A stretch of 5,750 bases of DNA from contig JAGQQZ010000679.1 of NCBI GenBank assembly GCA_020425915.1, forward strand, positions 1 through 5,750, in the 5' to 3' direction. The notes under the pieces are model-generated. The model had not been told where the DNA came from, ran no database searches, and was given only the letters and a program-made list of their open reading frames with translations. A program made the position numbers and the translations under genes. The DNA is from Planctomycetota bacterium (lineage in GTDB: Bacteria > Planctomycetota > UBA1135 > UBA2386). How positions within the stretch are numbered: position 1 is the stretch's first letter; every line of letters starts with the position of its first letter. Shown here one piece after another: positions 1 to 5,750 of this stretch.

Positions 1-1843
1 CCAAGGTCCACTTGCCGGGCTTGGGCGGCCGACCCGCTTCGCTCAACACGCCTTCGAGGATGCCGGGCTGAGCCATCTGCAGCACCACCGGTCCTTCGAC
101 CGGCAGCGAGATCTGCGCGTGCACGTTGCCGTAGGCCGGGTGCGCCGCGGTCAGGCGAGCCTCGCTCGCGAAGACGCGGTCGACGCGGAGTTCGCCTGCT
201 TCGTCGGTCGTGCCGGCCTGGATCGGCATCTCGGGGATCCTCGGCCGGTCGCCGCGCGCCTCGACGTAGATCGTAGCGCTCGACACGGGTTCGCCGGTTG
301 CGTCGACGACGCGCACGTCGAAGGCGCGCGCCGCGCTCAGCGACAGCTCGACGTCCATCGAACCCTCGACATCGAGATTCTTGGCGGTGAGCGCGTGTCC
401 CTCGCATTGCGCGAGCAGGGCGAATTCACCGGTGGGCACGTCGTTGATTCGCCACTTGCCGTCCTCGGTGCGCTCGACCCGCTCGGTCAGGTCGACGGGC
501 TGGGACGCGCCCCACATGGCCATCTCGACCGCGCCCTCGCCGAGCTCGCCGGGTAGCAGGTCGAACTTCGGCTTCTCGATCGGGAGTCCCGCCTCGCTCG
601 TCAGCGTGACGGTGATCACGAACGACGAGGGCAGCTGCACCTCGATGTCGCGCATGATCGGCTGTGGTTCGGAGATGATCCACGGGTCTCGGTTCGAGCG
701 GCGCGCGGCGACGATGACGTTCTGGTTCGGGAATCCGGACAGCTCGAACACGCCGTCGGCGGTGGTCGGTTCGGTGAACCTCGCGAAGTAGACCGGGATC
801 GCGCCGACTGGCGCGGCCAGGATCTCCGCTCCCTCGACCGGTTCGCCGGTCTGGTCGACGACGTGGCCGTACAGCGTCTCGCCCTCGCGGAGCCTCGCGG
901 TCCCGATGTCACGCTCCTCGGCCGCGGCGACCTTGACCTGCTGCTTGATGAAGGGCAGTCGTGCGCGCGCGGTGACGACGACGACGTTCTGGCCGGGGAC
1001 GACGCCGGTGAGTCGGAACGACCCGTCCTCGCCGGTGCGGGTGGCCGGGATCGGCAGCTGCTCGAAGCGTTGTTCGACCCACGGCGGGCACTCGGCGACG
1101 AGGATCCGCTGGCCACCCGGCTTGATCATGAGTCCGCCGGTCGGATCGAACTGTTCGACGGGCGCCATCGACAGCAGGGCGCCCGGAATGTCGGCAGCGC
1201 GCACGAGCGCGCCGGCGACCGGCCGACCGTCGTCGTCGACCACGGTGCCGGTGAGGATGCCACTCGGCTCCATGACGATGTCACCGAGATCGACGATCTC
1301 GCCGGGACCGGGAATGTGCTCGACGACGCGCAGCACGACCGCGTCGGAACCGCGTCCGGCGCGGAGCAGGTAGAACGCGCGCGGCCAGACGCCGTCGAGT
1401 TGGAACTCGCCGGCGCCATCCGACTTGGTCTCGCCGGCATCGACGTCCGGCTCGTAGCGCGCCTCGGTCAGAGTGGGTGACGCACCGGCGCTGATCACGC
1501 TGTCGGCCGCGAACCGGTACAGCTCGACGCGGACGTTCGGCAACGGCTTGCCTTCGGGTGTGACCGTGCGACCACGGAACCCGCTGAGCGCTGCACGGAT
1601 ACCAGGATCGAGTTCGCGCCCGTCGCTGGGCGCGCGCACCGTGCTGCGATCGATCGACGCGTCGGCGACGTCGGTCCGCTGCGCGTTGCCGGCTTGCTCG
1701 TCGGTCGTCGACGCGTGCTCGGTTCCCAAGGGCACGGGGCCGCGATCCAGCGGACTGGCATCCTTGCCGCCGAACATGAGGAACGCACCGAGCGCGAGGA
1801 TGGCGATGGCGATGACGATCGGGACGAGACGTGCGGGGTTCAT
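1..1843 (-). CDS. Membrane-anchored protein of carboxypeptidase-regulatory-like repeats (3' end outside window)
   Basis: The minus-strand frame from ATG at 1843-1841 stays open for 614 codons to the left edge, so the C-terminus is missing. Residues 6-24 (LVPIVIAIAILALGAFLMF) form one hydrophobic helix after a short N-terminus with a single Arg, fitting a signal anchor with the rest outside the cytoplasm. Residues 27-88 are a polar linker. From about residue 89 I see at least six degenerate repeats of the carboxypeptidase-regulatory-like (Ig/transthyretin-like) type, starting near residues 89, 194, 325, 408, 504 and 592. The pattern is G-x-V-x5-G-x-P-V-x-G-A, followed by D-G-x-F-x-L-x-G-V and a hydrophobic strand; examples are GTVVDDDGRPVAGALV and GHVVDQTGEPVEGAEI. 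No enzymatic motif is visible. A structural, adhesive or scaffolding envelope role is inference. It diverges from the methyltransferase gene, and no good ribosome binding site precedes the ATG. The frame and repeats are secure; the function is unknown. Confidence 0.88.
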   Translation of the reverse strand, partial: MNPARLVPIVIAIAILALGAFLMFGGKDASPLDRGPVPLGTEHASTTDEQAGNAQRTDVADASIDRSTVRAPSDGRELDPGIRAALSGFRGRTVTPEGKPLPNVRVELYRFAADSVISAGASPTLTEARYEPDVDAGETKSDGAGEFQLDGVWPRAFYLLRAGRGSDAVVLRVVEHIPGPGEIVDLGDIVMEPSGILTGTVVDDDGRPVAGALVRAADIPGALLSMAPVEQFDPTGGLMIKPGGQRILVAECPPWVEQRFEQLPIPATRTGEDGSFRLTGVVPGQNVVVVTARARLPFIKQQVKVAAAEERDIGTARLREGETLYGHVVDQTGEPVEGAEILAAPVGAIPVYFARFTEPTTADGVFELSGFPNQNVIVAARRSNRDPWIISEPQPIMRDIEVQLPSSFVITVTLTSEAGLPIEKPKFDLLPGELGEGAVEMAMWGASQPVDLTERVERTEDGKWRINDVPTGEFALLAQCEGHALTAKNLDVEGSMDVELSLSAARAFDVRVVDATGEPVSSATIYVEARGDRPRIPEMPIQAGTTDEAGELRVDRVFASEARLTAAHPAYGNVHAQISLPVEGPVVLQMAQPGILEGVLSEAGRPPKPGKWTL

Positions 1844-1884
1844 GTCGGAGCCGGAGTCGAGGTGCGGCGAGGGATACAGACTAC
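1844..1884. promoter_or_regulatory. Short divergent intergenic region
   Basis: Only 41 bases separate the two divergent start codons, so any promoters for both genes must lie here or inside the neighbouring 5' ends. No good -35/-10 pair is visible in either direction. The nearest AT-richer patch, around 1902-1912 (GAATATTGTCT), lies inside the first codons of the methyltransferase as annotated. A weak minus-strand pair, TTTTCG (1929-1924) and TATTCC (1906-1901) with a 17-base spacer, could serve the repeat protein. The location of control signals is implied by gene orientation; the elements themselves are speculative. Confidence 0.3.
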
Positions 1885-2487
1885 ATGTCGTGGCCGAAGC
1901 GGAATATTGTCTTGTCGGTGCGACGAAAATGCCCATCACAGCGGGTCTCGCCCTGGATCGAGCGCTGGGCCGCGCGGATCCCGCGTGGCGGCTCGGTCCT
2001 CGACCTCGCCTGCGGCGACGGTCGCCATGCGCGTTGGCTCGCCGACCGCGGCCATCGCGTCGTCGGCGTCGATCGTGACCTCGATGGCGTCGCCGACTTG
2101 GCCGACGATCCGCGATTCGAGTGGCTCGCGCACGACCTCGAGGCCGGTGGGGAGTGGCCGCTGGCGCGCCGAACGTTCGATGGCGTCGTCGTCACGAACT
2201 ACCTGTGGCGTCCCATCCTCGCCCACGTGTTCGACGCGGTCGCGACCGACGGCGTGCTGCTGTACGAGACCTTCGCCGTCGGCAACGAACGCTACGGCCG
2301 ACCACGCAACCCGGACTTCCTGCTGGCGCCCGGTGAGCTCCTGGCGTGTCGCGACCGCGGGTTGGAGGTCGTCGCGTTCGAACAGGGGATCGATTCGGAA
2401 GGTGGGACCACTCGTGTCGTCGAACGCGTAGTGGCCGTGCGCGCCGCGGGCCCGCAGCCGATCGAGCCGCGTGCCCCCGGCTCCTGA
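1885..2487 (+). CDS. Class I SAM-dependent methyltransferase
   Basis: A 200-residue Rossmann-fold methyltransferase, predicted cytoplasmic. Motif I is VLDLACGDGRHARWL from residue 38, with the SAM-binding acidic residues at D40 and at D63 in the following strand (VVGVDRD). A third acidic site is D84 in LAHDLE. The FDGVVVTNYLWRP segment (98-110) matches the usual motif IV region. Downstream, ETFAVGNERYGRPRNPDFLL (128-147) is a conserved signature of a common bacterial family of small methyltransferases without assigned substrates, often TehB/UbiE-like in annotation. The VSPWIERW segment at 21-28 is typically very near the N-terminus in that family. ATG 1885 is preceded by GAGGG at 1869-1873 with 11-base spacing, a weak but possible ribosome binding site. 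GTG 1918 is a reasonable alternative that would remove 11 residues, and an in-frame GTG at 1831 would overlap the divergent gene and is less likely. The fold is secure; the methyl acceptor is unknown. Confidence 0.9.
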   Translation: MSWPKRNIVLSVRRKCPSQRVSPWIERWAARIPRGGSVLDLACGDGRHARWLADRGHRVVGVDRDLDGVADLADDPRFEWLAHDLEAGGEWPLARRTFDGVVVTNYLWRPILAHVFDAVATDGVLLYETFAVGNERYGRPRNPDFLLAPGELLACRDRGLEVVAFEQGIDSEGGTTRVVERVVAVRAAGPQPIEPRAPGS

Positions 2488-2492
2488 GGCGG

Positions 2493-2521
2493 TTGCATCC
2501 GGGCGCGGCTGGCACTACACA
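2493..2521 (+). promoter_or_regulatory. Weak candidate promoter before apaG
   Basis: TTGCAT (2493-2498) and TACACA (2516-2521) are spaced by 17 bases in the 72-base gap between the methyltransferase stop and the apaG start. Each hexamer matches only three of six sigma-70 consensus positions, so this may be chance. The alternative is read-through from the methyltransferase gene. Confidence 0.2.
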
Positions 2522-2559
2522 GGACCCGAGCGGCTGCACCCAGGCGCGACGACGAGAGA

Positions 2560-2964
2560 ATGAACCGCACGATCAAGTCTCCGGACTCCGACACGATCAC
2601 GAACGGCGTGCGGATCCACGCCGCGGCGCGCTACGCGCCCGAGCAATCGGATCCCGACAACTGCTCCTACGTGTACTCGTACCGCATCACGATGACGAAC
2701 GAGGGCGACGCGACGGTCCGACTGCTCCGTCGCCACTGGATCATCCTCGACGCGTTCGGCGAGCGGGAGGAGGTCGAGGGGGACGGCGTCGTCGGCGAGC
2801 ACCCGGTGCTCGAGCCCGGCGAGACGTACTCGTACGTGAGTCGATGCCCGCTCTCGACGAGTTGGGGGACGATGGAAGGATCGTACGCATTCTTCCGCGG
2901 TGACGACAGCGAGCCGATCGAGGTCGAGATCGGCCGCTTCTTCCTCGTCCCGTCGTCGGCGTAA
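2560..2964 (+). CDS. apaG: ApaG domain protein
   Basis: A 134-residue single-domain ApaG (DUF525) protein, matching the usual length of about 125-135 residues. Family hallmarks run in order: T14-N-G-V-R, R24-Y-A-P-E-Q-S-D, Y41 with I-T-M-T-N-E-G, R58-H-W-I-I, the glycine-rich GVVGEHPVLEPGE (76-88), YVSRCPL (92-98) and M105-E-G-S-Y. ApaG has an Fn3-like beta-sandwich fold and is cytoplasmic. Its biochemical role is unsettled; the label 'Co2+/Mg2+ efflux' comes from a Salmonella resistance phenotype (corD), not from transporter features, and no membrane segment is present here. In proteobacteria apaG often sits with ksgA and apaH; neither is seen here. It lies 72 bases after the methyltransferase and 49 before the metallohydrolase, all on one strand. 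The ATG at 2560 is preceded directly by GAGAGA, too close for a standard ribosome binding site. Confidence 0.95.
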   Translation: MNRTIKSPDSDTITNGVRIHAAARYAPEQSDPDNCSYVYSYRITMTNEGDATVRLLRRHWIILDAFGEREEVEGDGVVGEHPVLEPGETYSYVSRCPLSTSWGTMEGSYAFFRGDDSEPIEVEIGRFFLVPSSA

Positions 2965-2973
2965 TCGCGCCGC

Positions 2974-2997
2974 GCCGCTGGCCACGGCCAGGGCGGC
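2974..2997 (+). terminator. GC-rich hairpin after apaG, no U-tract
   Basis: GCCGC plus TGGC (2974-2982) can pair with GCCA (2987-2990) and GCGGC (2993-2997), leaving a CACG loop and a two-base GG bulge. It starts ten bases after the apaG stop. No T-run follows, so it is a poor intrinsic terminator. It may instead be a partial attenuator, an mRNA 3'-end stabiliser, or a chance structure in GC-rich DNA. Confidence 0.25.
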
Positions 2998-3013
2998 CCC
3001 GTATCTGTGGGGC

Positions 3014-5032
3014 ATGCTCCGCCTGACTGGCTCGTGCCTACTCGCCGGACTCACGTCTGCCGCGCTGACGGTCGCGCAGGATCTGCGCGAGATCTCGACC
3101 GAGATCCTCCACCTCGGCGACACGCGCATCGAGTCGTGGCCCGCAGGGACGCCGGACCCCGTCGGGCGCAGCCTCGCACTCGACTTCGAGGCCGACGCGA
3201 ACCGGGTGGAGCATTGTCTGATCCTGCGATACCACGACGTCGACGACGGTTGGGCGATCTGGCTCAACGATCGGATCGTCGGCACGCTGCGACGCGGGAA
3301 GGTGCTGCGCGACGAGATTCACGTGCTCCCGCCGGGTGCGTTGCGCGATGGAGTCAACGAACTGCGGATCGTCCCGCAGGGTTCACACGCCGACGACATC
3401 CTGGTCGGCGCCGTTCGCCTCGTCACGCGCCCGCTGCGCGAATACCTCGACCTCCGCGTGGTCGGCGTCAAGGTGGTGGGTGAGGCCGGTGCGCCCGTGC
3501 CGGCACGCGTCACGATTACCGATCCCGACGACGAACTCGTCGCCGTCTACTATGCGGACGGTGAGCGGACCGCGGCGCGCGACGGCATCGTCTACGTCGC
3601 CGACGGCGTCGGACGGTTCGAGCTGCCGCCCGGGCGGTACGTGGTGTGGGGGAGTCGCGGCATGGAGTGGGGAGTCGACTCCACGGAGTTGACCGTGCCG
3701 GGGCAGGACGAGGTCGAGCTCGAGATCCGGCGTGAGGTCGAGACCACGGGATTCGTCGCGGCGGACACGCACATCCACACCTACGAGTTCAGCGGACACG
3801 GAGACGCTTCGCTGCGTGAGCGGCTCGTGACGCTGGCCGGCGAAGGCGTCGAACTCGCGATCGCGACCGACCACAACCACAACATCGACTATCGTCCGCT
3901 GCAGCGATCGATGGGGCTGTCCGAACACTACACGTCGGTGGTCGGCAACGAGGTCACGACCGAGAACGGGCACTTCAACGCGTTCCCGCTCGACCCGAAG
4001 GATCGGGTCCCGAACCACGAGGTCGCCGACTGGGTCAAGCTGATCGACGGGATGCGCGCACGTGGCGCGAAGGTCGTGATCCTGAACCATCCGCGATGGC
4101 CGCAGATCCACACAGGCCCGTTCGGCAAGAACCACTTCCACCTGAATCGGCTGACCGGTGCGTTCGCGGACGGCCCCGAACGCGTGACTTGGGACGCGAT
4201 GGAGCTCGTGAACGCGACGACCCAGGCGCGTGACCCGCTCTACAACTTCGTCGACTGGTTCGCGCTGCTCAACCACGGCGAGCGCGTGACGGCGGTCGGG
4301 TCGTCCGATTCGCACACCGTCGCCGATCCGGTCGGTCAGGGCAGGACGTACGTCAGCAGTTCGACGGACGACCCGGCGAGCATCGATGTCGACGAAGCCT
4401 GCGCCGCCATTCGCGACGGGCGGAGTTCGATCGCGCAGGGGATCTTCACCGAGGTGTGGGTCGGCGAAGGGCATCGAATGGGGGACGTCGCGACCTTGGC
4501 CGGCGACCGATTCGAGGTCGTGTTGCGTGTCGCCAGCCCGGCGTGGGTCCGACCGCGCACTGCAGCGGTCTACCTGAACGGCAAGCGAATCGTCGAACGA
4601 GAGGTGTCGGCGAAGTCCGGCGAGCCGGTCGACGTCGCGCTGCGCTTCGAACTCGACACGCCACCCAACGACGCACACCTCGTCTGCATCGTGGTCGGGG
4701 ACGGGGTCCGCCATCGCTACTGGCGGACCGCGGTCACGAACGACTACACCGTCGGCGCGACGAACCCCGTGTGGCTCGACGTCGACGGTGACGGCGCCTA
4801 CACCGATCCGAAGTCCGCCGCGGCGCGGATCGTCGAGCGGACGGCGCTGCGGGCCCAGCCGCTGTCGAAGGCGCTGGTCGGCGTCGACGACGCGGTCGCC
4901 GTGCAGGCGCTCGGCATCGTCCACGCCCGGTTGGGCGCGGAACCGGAGCGCGCCCACGCCGTGATCCTCGAGGTCGCGCGCCGCCTCGAACGCCCCGACG
5001 TCATGAAGTTCGCGGACCTGATCCGGCACTGA
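3014..5032 (+). CDS. Secreted CehA/McbA-family PHP metallohydrolase
   Basis: This encodes 672 residues. Residues 1-21 look like a Sec signal peptide (one Arg, then a hydrophobic run, with T-V-A as a likely cleavage site), so it probably acts outside the cytoplasm. Residues about 25-140 resemble a galactose-binding-like beta-sandwich (DGWAIWLNDRIVG). Residues about 144-243 resemble a carboxypeptidase-regulatory-like domain. The catalytic PHP domain starts at DTHIH, with H253 and H255. The other expected metal ligands are present: D286/H287 in TDHN, E313 in GNE, H320 in GHFN, H359 in NHP, and D432/H434 in SDSH. The GHFN and SDSH signatures point to the CehA/McbA group, named after carbaryl hydrolases; most members have unknown substrates, so pesticide hydrolysis should not be assumed. 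A beta-rich C-terminal part carries an acidic DVDGDGAYTD loop (589-598), then a helical tail. ATG 3014 is chosen because the signal peptide begins there; earlier in-frame starts overlap apaG. No separated ribosome binding site is seen. Confidence 0.9.
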   Translation: MLRLTGSCLLAGLTSAALTVAQDLREISTEILHLGDTRIESWPAGTPDPVGRSLALDFEADANRVEHCLILRYHDVDDGWAIWLNDRIVGTLRRGKVLRDEIHVLPPGALRDGVNELRIVPQGSHADDILVGAVRLVTRPLREYLDLRVVGVKVVGEAGAPVPARVTITDPDDELVAVYYADGERTAARDGIVYVADGVGRFELPPGRYVVWGSRGMEWGVDSTELTVPGQDEVELEIRREVETTGFVAADTHIHTYEFSGHGDASLRERLVTLAGEGVELAIATDHNHNIDYRPLQRSMGLSEHYTSVVGNEVTTENGHFNAFPLDPKDRVPNHEVADWVKLIDGMRARGAKVVILNHPRWPQIHTGPFGKNHFHLNRLTGAFADGPERVTWDAMELVNATTQARDPLYNFVDWFALLNHGERVTAVGSSDSHTVADPVGQGRTYVSSSTDDPASIDVDEACAAIRDGRSSIAQGIFTEVWVGEGHRMGDVATLAGDRFEVVLRVASPAWVRPRTAAVYLNGKRIVEREVSAKSGEPVDVALRFELDTPPNDAHLVCIVVGDGVRHRYWRTAVTNDYTVGATNPVWLDVDGDGAYTDPKSAAARIVERTALRAQPLSKALVGVDDAVAVQALGIVHARLGAEPERAHAVILEVARRLERPDVMKFADLIRH

Positions 5033-5055
5033 GATCGCTGTCGAATTCCACGACA

Positions 5056-5096
5056 CCGGGTGACCGTCGACGCCCCTTGCGAGCGGGCGTTCCCGG
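5056..5096 (+). terminator. Two-part hairpin after the metallohydrolase gene
   Basis: An inner stem pairs GACGCCC (5069-5075) with GGGCGTT (5085-5091), including one G-U pair. An outer stem pairs CCGGG (5056-5060) with CCCGG (5092-5096) across an eight-base bulge. The structure begins 24 bases after the stop and ends 42 bases before the glycosyltransferase start. Only two T residues follow the inner stem, so intrinsic termination is possible but not convincing. Confidence 0.35.
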
Positions 5097-5138
5097 CCGT
5101 GCTGGAGTCCATGCGCGGTTCGGTTCGATCGTACGTTC

Positions 5139-5750
5139 GTGAAAGTGCGTGACGACGAGCTCACCGAGTCCGGTGCCGAGCCTCCGCGATCCAGCGCGGC
5201 CGAGCCCCGATCGGTGTCGATCTCGGTCGTCGTGTCGGGTCACAACCGCGGGCGCGACGTCGCGACCGCCATCGACCGCGTGCTCGCGCAGCGATTCCCT
5301 GCGTCGGAGATCCTCGTCGTCGACGACGGATCCACGGACGACACGATCGCTCGCGTGGCGCGACATCGAGAGCACATCCGGCTCGTGCGTCAGCACCGAC
5401 TCGGTCGCGTCGCGGCGCACAACCGCGGCGCGGAGCTCTCGACCGGCGACTGGGTCGCGTTCGTCGACTTCGGCGCGCCGTGGCGGGAGGACCATCTGGA
5501 GCGGATGGCCGCCGCCATCGCGGCGACCGACGGTGCGGCCGACCTCTACTTCGGCGATGGCGAGCGCGCCTCGGCCGAGGGTGGAGGGACGCACTGGCAG
5601 GCCGCGAGGTTCGACATCGAGACCCCGTTCGAGCTCGTCGGCGACGCCGCGCGGTGGGCGCTGATGCGTCACCAACCGATGAACCTCGCCGCCGCGGTGT
5701 TCTGCCGCCAGCGCTTCGTCGAGGTCGGTGGCTTCGACTTCGGGGCGAAG
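5139..5750 (+). CDS. Family 2 glycosyltransferase, N-terminal part (3' end outside window)
   Basis: The frame is open for 204 codons to the right edge. After a polar 24-residue lead, residues 26-36 (VSISVVVSGHN) begin a GT-A fold. The nucleotide-sugar motif ILVVDDGSTDDT lies at 58-69, with D62/D63. HNRGAELSTGDWVAFVD (94-110) matches the family's usual approach to the DxD site. Family 2 enzymes transfer a sugar from a nucleotide-activated donor, usually in surface polysaccharide, glycolipid or glycoprotein synthesis. At the usual DSDD position this protein reads D110-F-G-A-P-W, so the second acidic residue is missing. The VGGFD segment near the window end (199-203 region) is also typical. GTG 5139 is the first standard start after an in-frame stop at 5061-5063; GTG 5145 is also possible. 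No ribosome binding site is evident. The family is secure; the donor, acceptor and even activity are unknown. The 106-base gap and hairpin upstream suggest it may be a separate transcription unit. Confidence 0.88.
   Translation, partial: MKVRDDELTESGAEPPRSSAAEPRSVSISVVVSGHNRGRDVATAIDRVLAQRFPASEILVVDDGSTDDTIARVARHREHIRLVRQHRLGRVAAHNRGAELSTGDWVAFVDFGAPWREDHLERMAAAIAATDGAADLYFGDGERASAEGGGTHWQAARFDIETPFELVGDAARWALMRHQPMNLAAAVFCRQRFVEVGGFDFGAK

Noticed and set aside
972..992. A short GAC triplet run that might be a simple-sequence repeat
   Set aside because: It encodes a run of Val (VVVV) in a beta-strand of the repeat protein on the minus strand. The run is too short to be a likely phase-variable tract, and a triplet repeat would not shift the frame.
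119..1480. Plus-strand open frames at 119-556, 381-791 and 863-1480
   Set aside because: They are antisense to the continuous minus-strand repeat protein, have low-complexity composition and show no family motifs.
1694..2431. A 245-codon plus-strand frame crossing the divergent spacer and the methyltransferase
   Set aside because: It is Ser/Arg/Thr-rich and out of frame with the clear methyltransferase motifs. It is a shadow.
2900..3013. An upstream extension of the metallohydrolase frame starting inside apaG
   Set aside because: The 38 extra residues are Arg/Ser/Ala-rich and would place the clear signal peptide internally. They arise from reading apaG out of frame.
3014..3046. A lipoprotein signal around Cys8 of the metallohydrolase
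   Set aside because: Cys8 lies too close to the N-terminus, before the hydrophobic core, to be a lipobox cysteine. An ordinary Sec signal peptide fits better.
3383..5164. A 593-codon open frame on the minus strand opposite the metallohydrolase gene
   Set aside because: It is rich in Arg, Asp and Val with no recognisable domain, and lies opposite a gene with complete family motifs. Long antisense frames are expected where third codon positions are strongly GC-biased.
5001..5675. A minus-strand frame opposite the glycosyltransferase start
   Set aside because: It is antisense to the motif-bearing GT2 frame and has no recognisable domain.
1..5750. tRNA, rRNA, CRISPR array, insertion sequence or phage signals
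   Set aside because: I saw no direct-repeat array, no terminal inverted repeats with a transposase, and no structured-RNA gene in either strand. The gaps between genes are all below about 110 bases.

Overview
This is a very GC-rich, gene-dense bacterial window with five protein-coding genes, two of them cut by the window edges. No RNA gene, CRISPR array, insertion sequence or phage gene is visible. Several traits suggest an environmental bacterium, plausibly a planctomycete-like lineage: a large exported protein made of carboxypeptidase-regulatory-like repeats, a secreted CehA/McbA-type metallohydrolase, strong GC bias, and weak or absent Shine-Dalgarno sequences. That assignment is inference from style, not from a marker gene.

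Layout. The minus strand from 1843 to the left edge encodes a membrane-anchored protein with an N-terminal transmembrane helix and at least six beta-sandwich repeats. It runs off the window without a stop. A 41-base gap separates it from a divergent plus-strand series: a class I SAM-dependent methyltransferase (1885-2487), ApaG (2560-2964), a 672-residue secreted PHP-type metallohydrolase of the CehA/McbA family (3014-5032), and the first 204 codons of a family 2 glycosyltransferase (5139 to the right edge). The gaps between the plus-strand genes are 72, 49 and 106 bases. The last two contain GC-rich hairpins without a clear U-tract.

How the genes relate. The methyltransferase and ApaG are predicted cytoplasmic proteins. 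The repeat protein and the metallohydrolase are predicted to be exported, and both carry carboxypeptidase-regulatory-like beta-sandwich sequence. The four plus-strand genes could be partly co-transcribed, but nothing in the sequence ties them to one pathway. I see no convincing new multi-gene system. The points most worth a second look are the glycosyltransferase's altered DxD motif, the domain architecture and unknown substrate of the metallohydrolase, the methyltransferase start choice, and the shared lack of strong ribosome binding sites.
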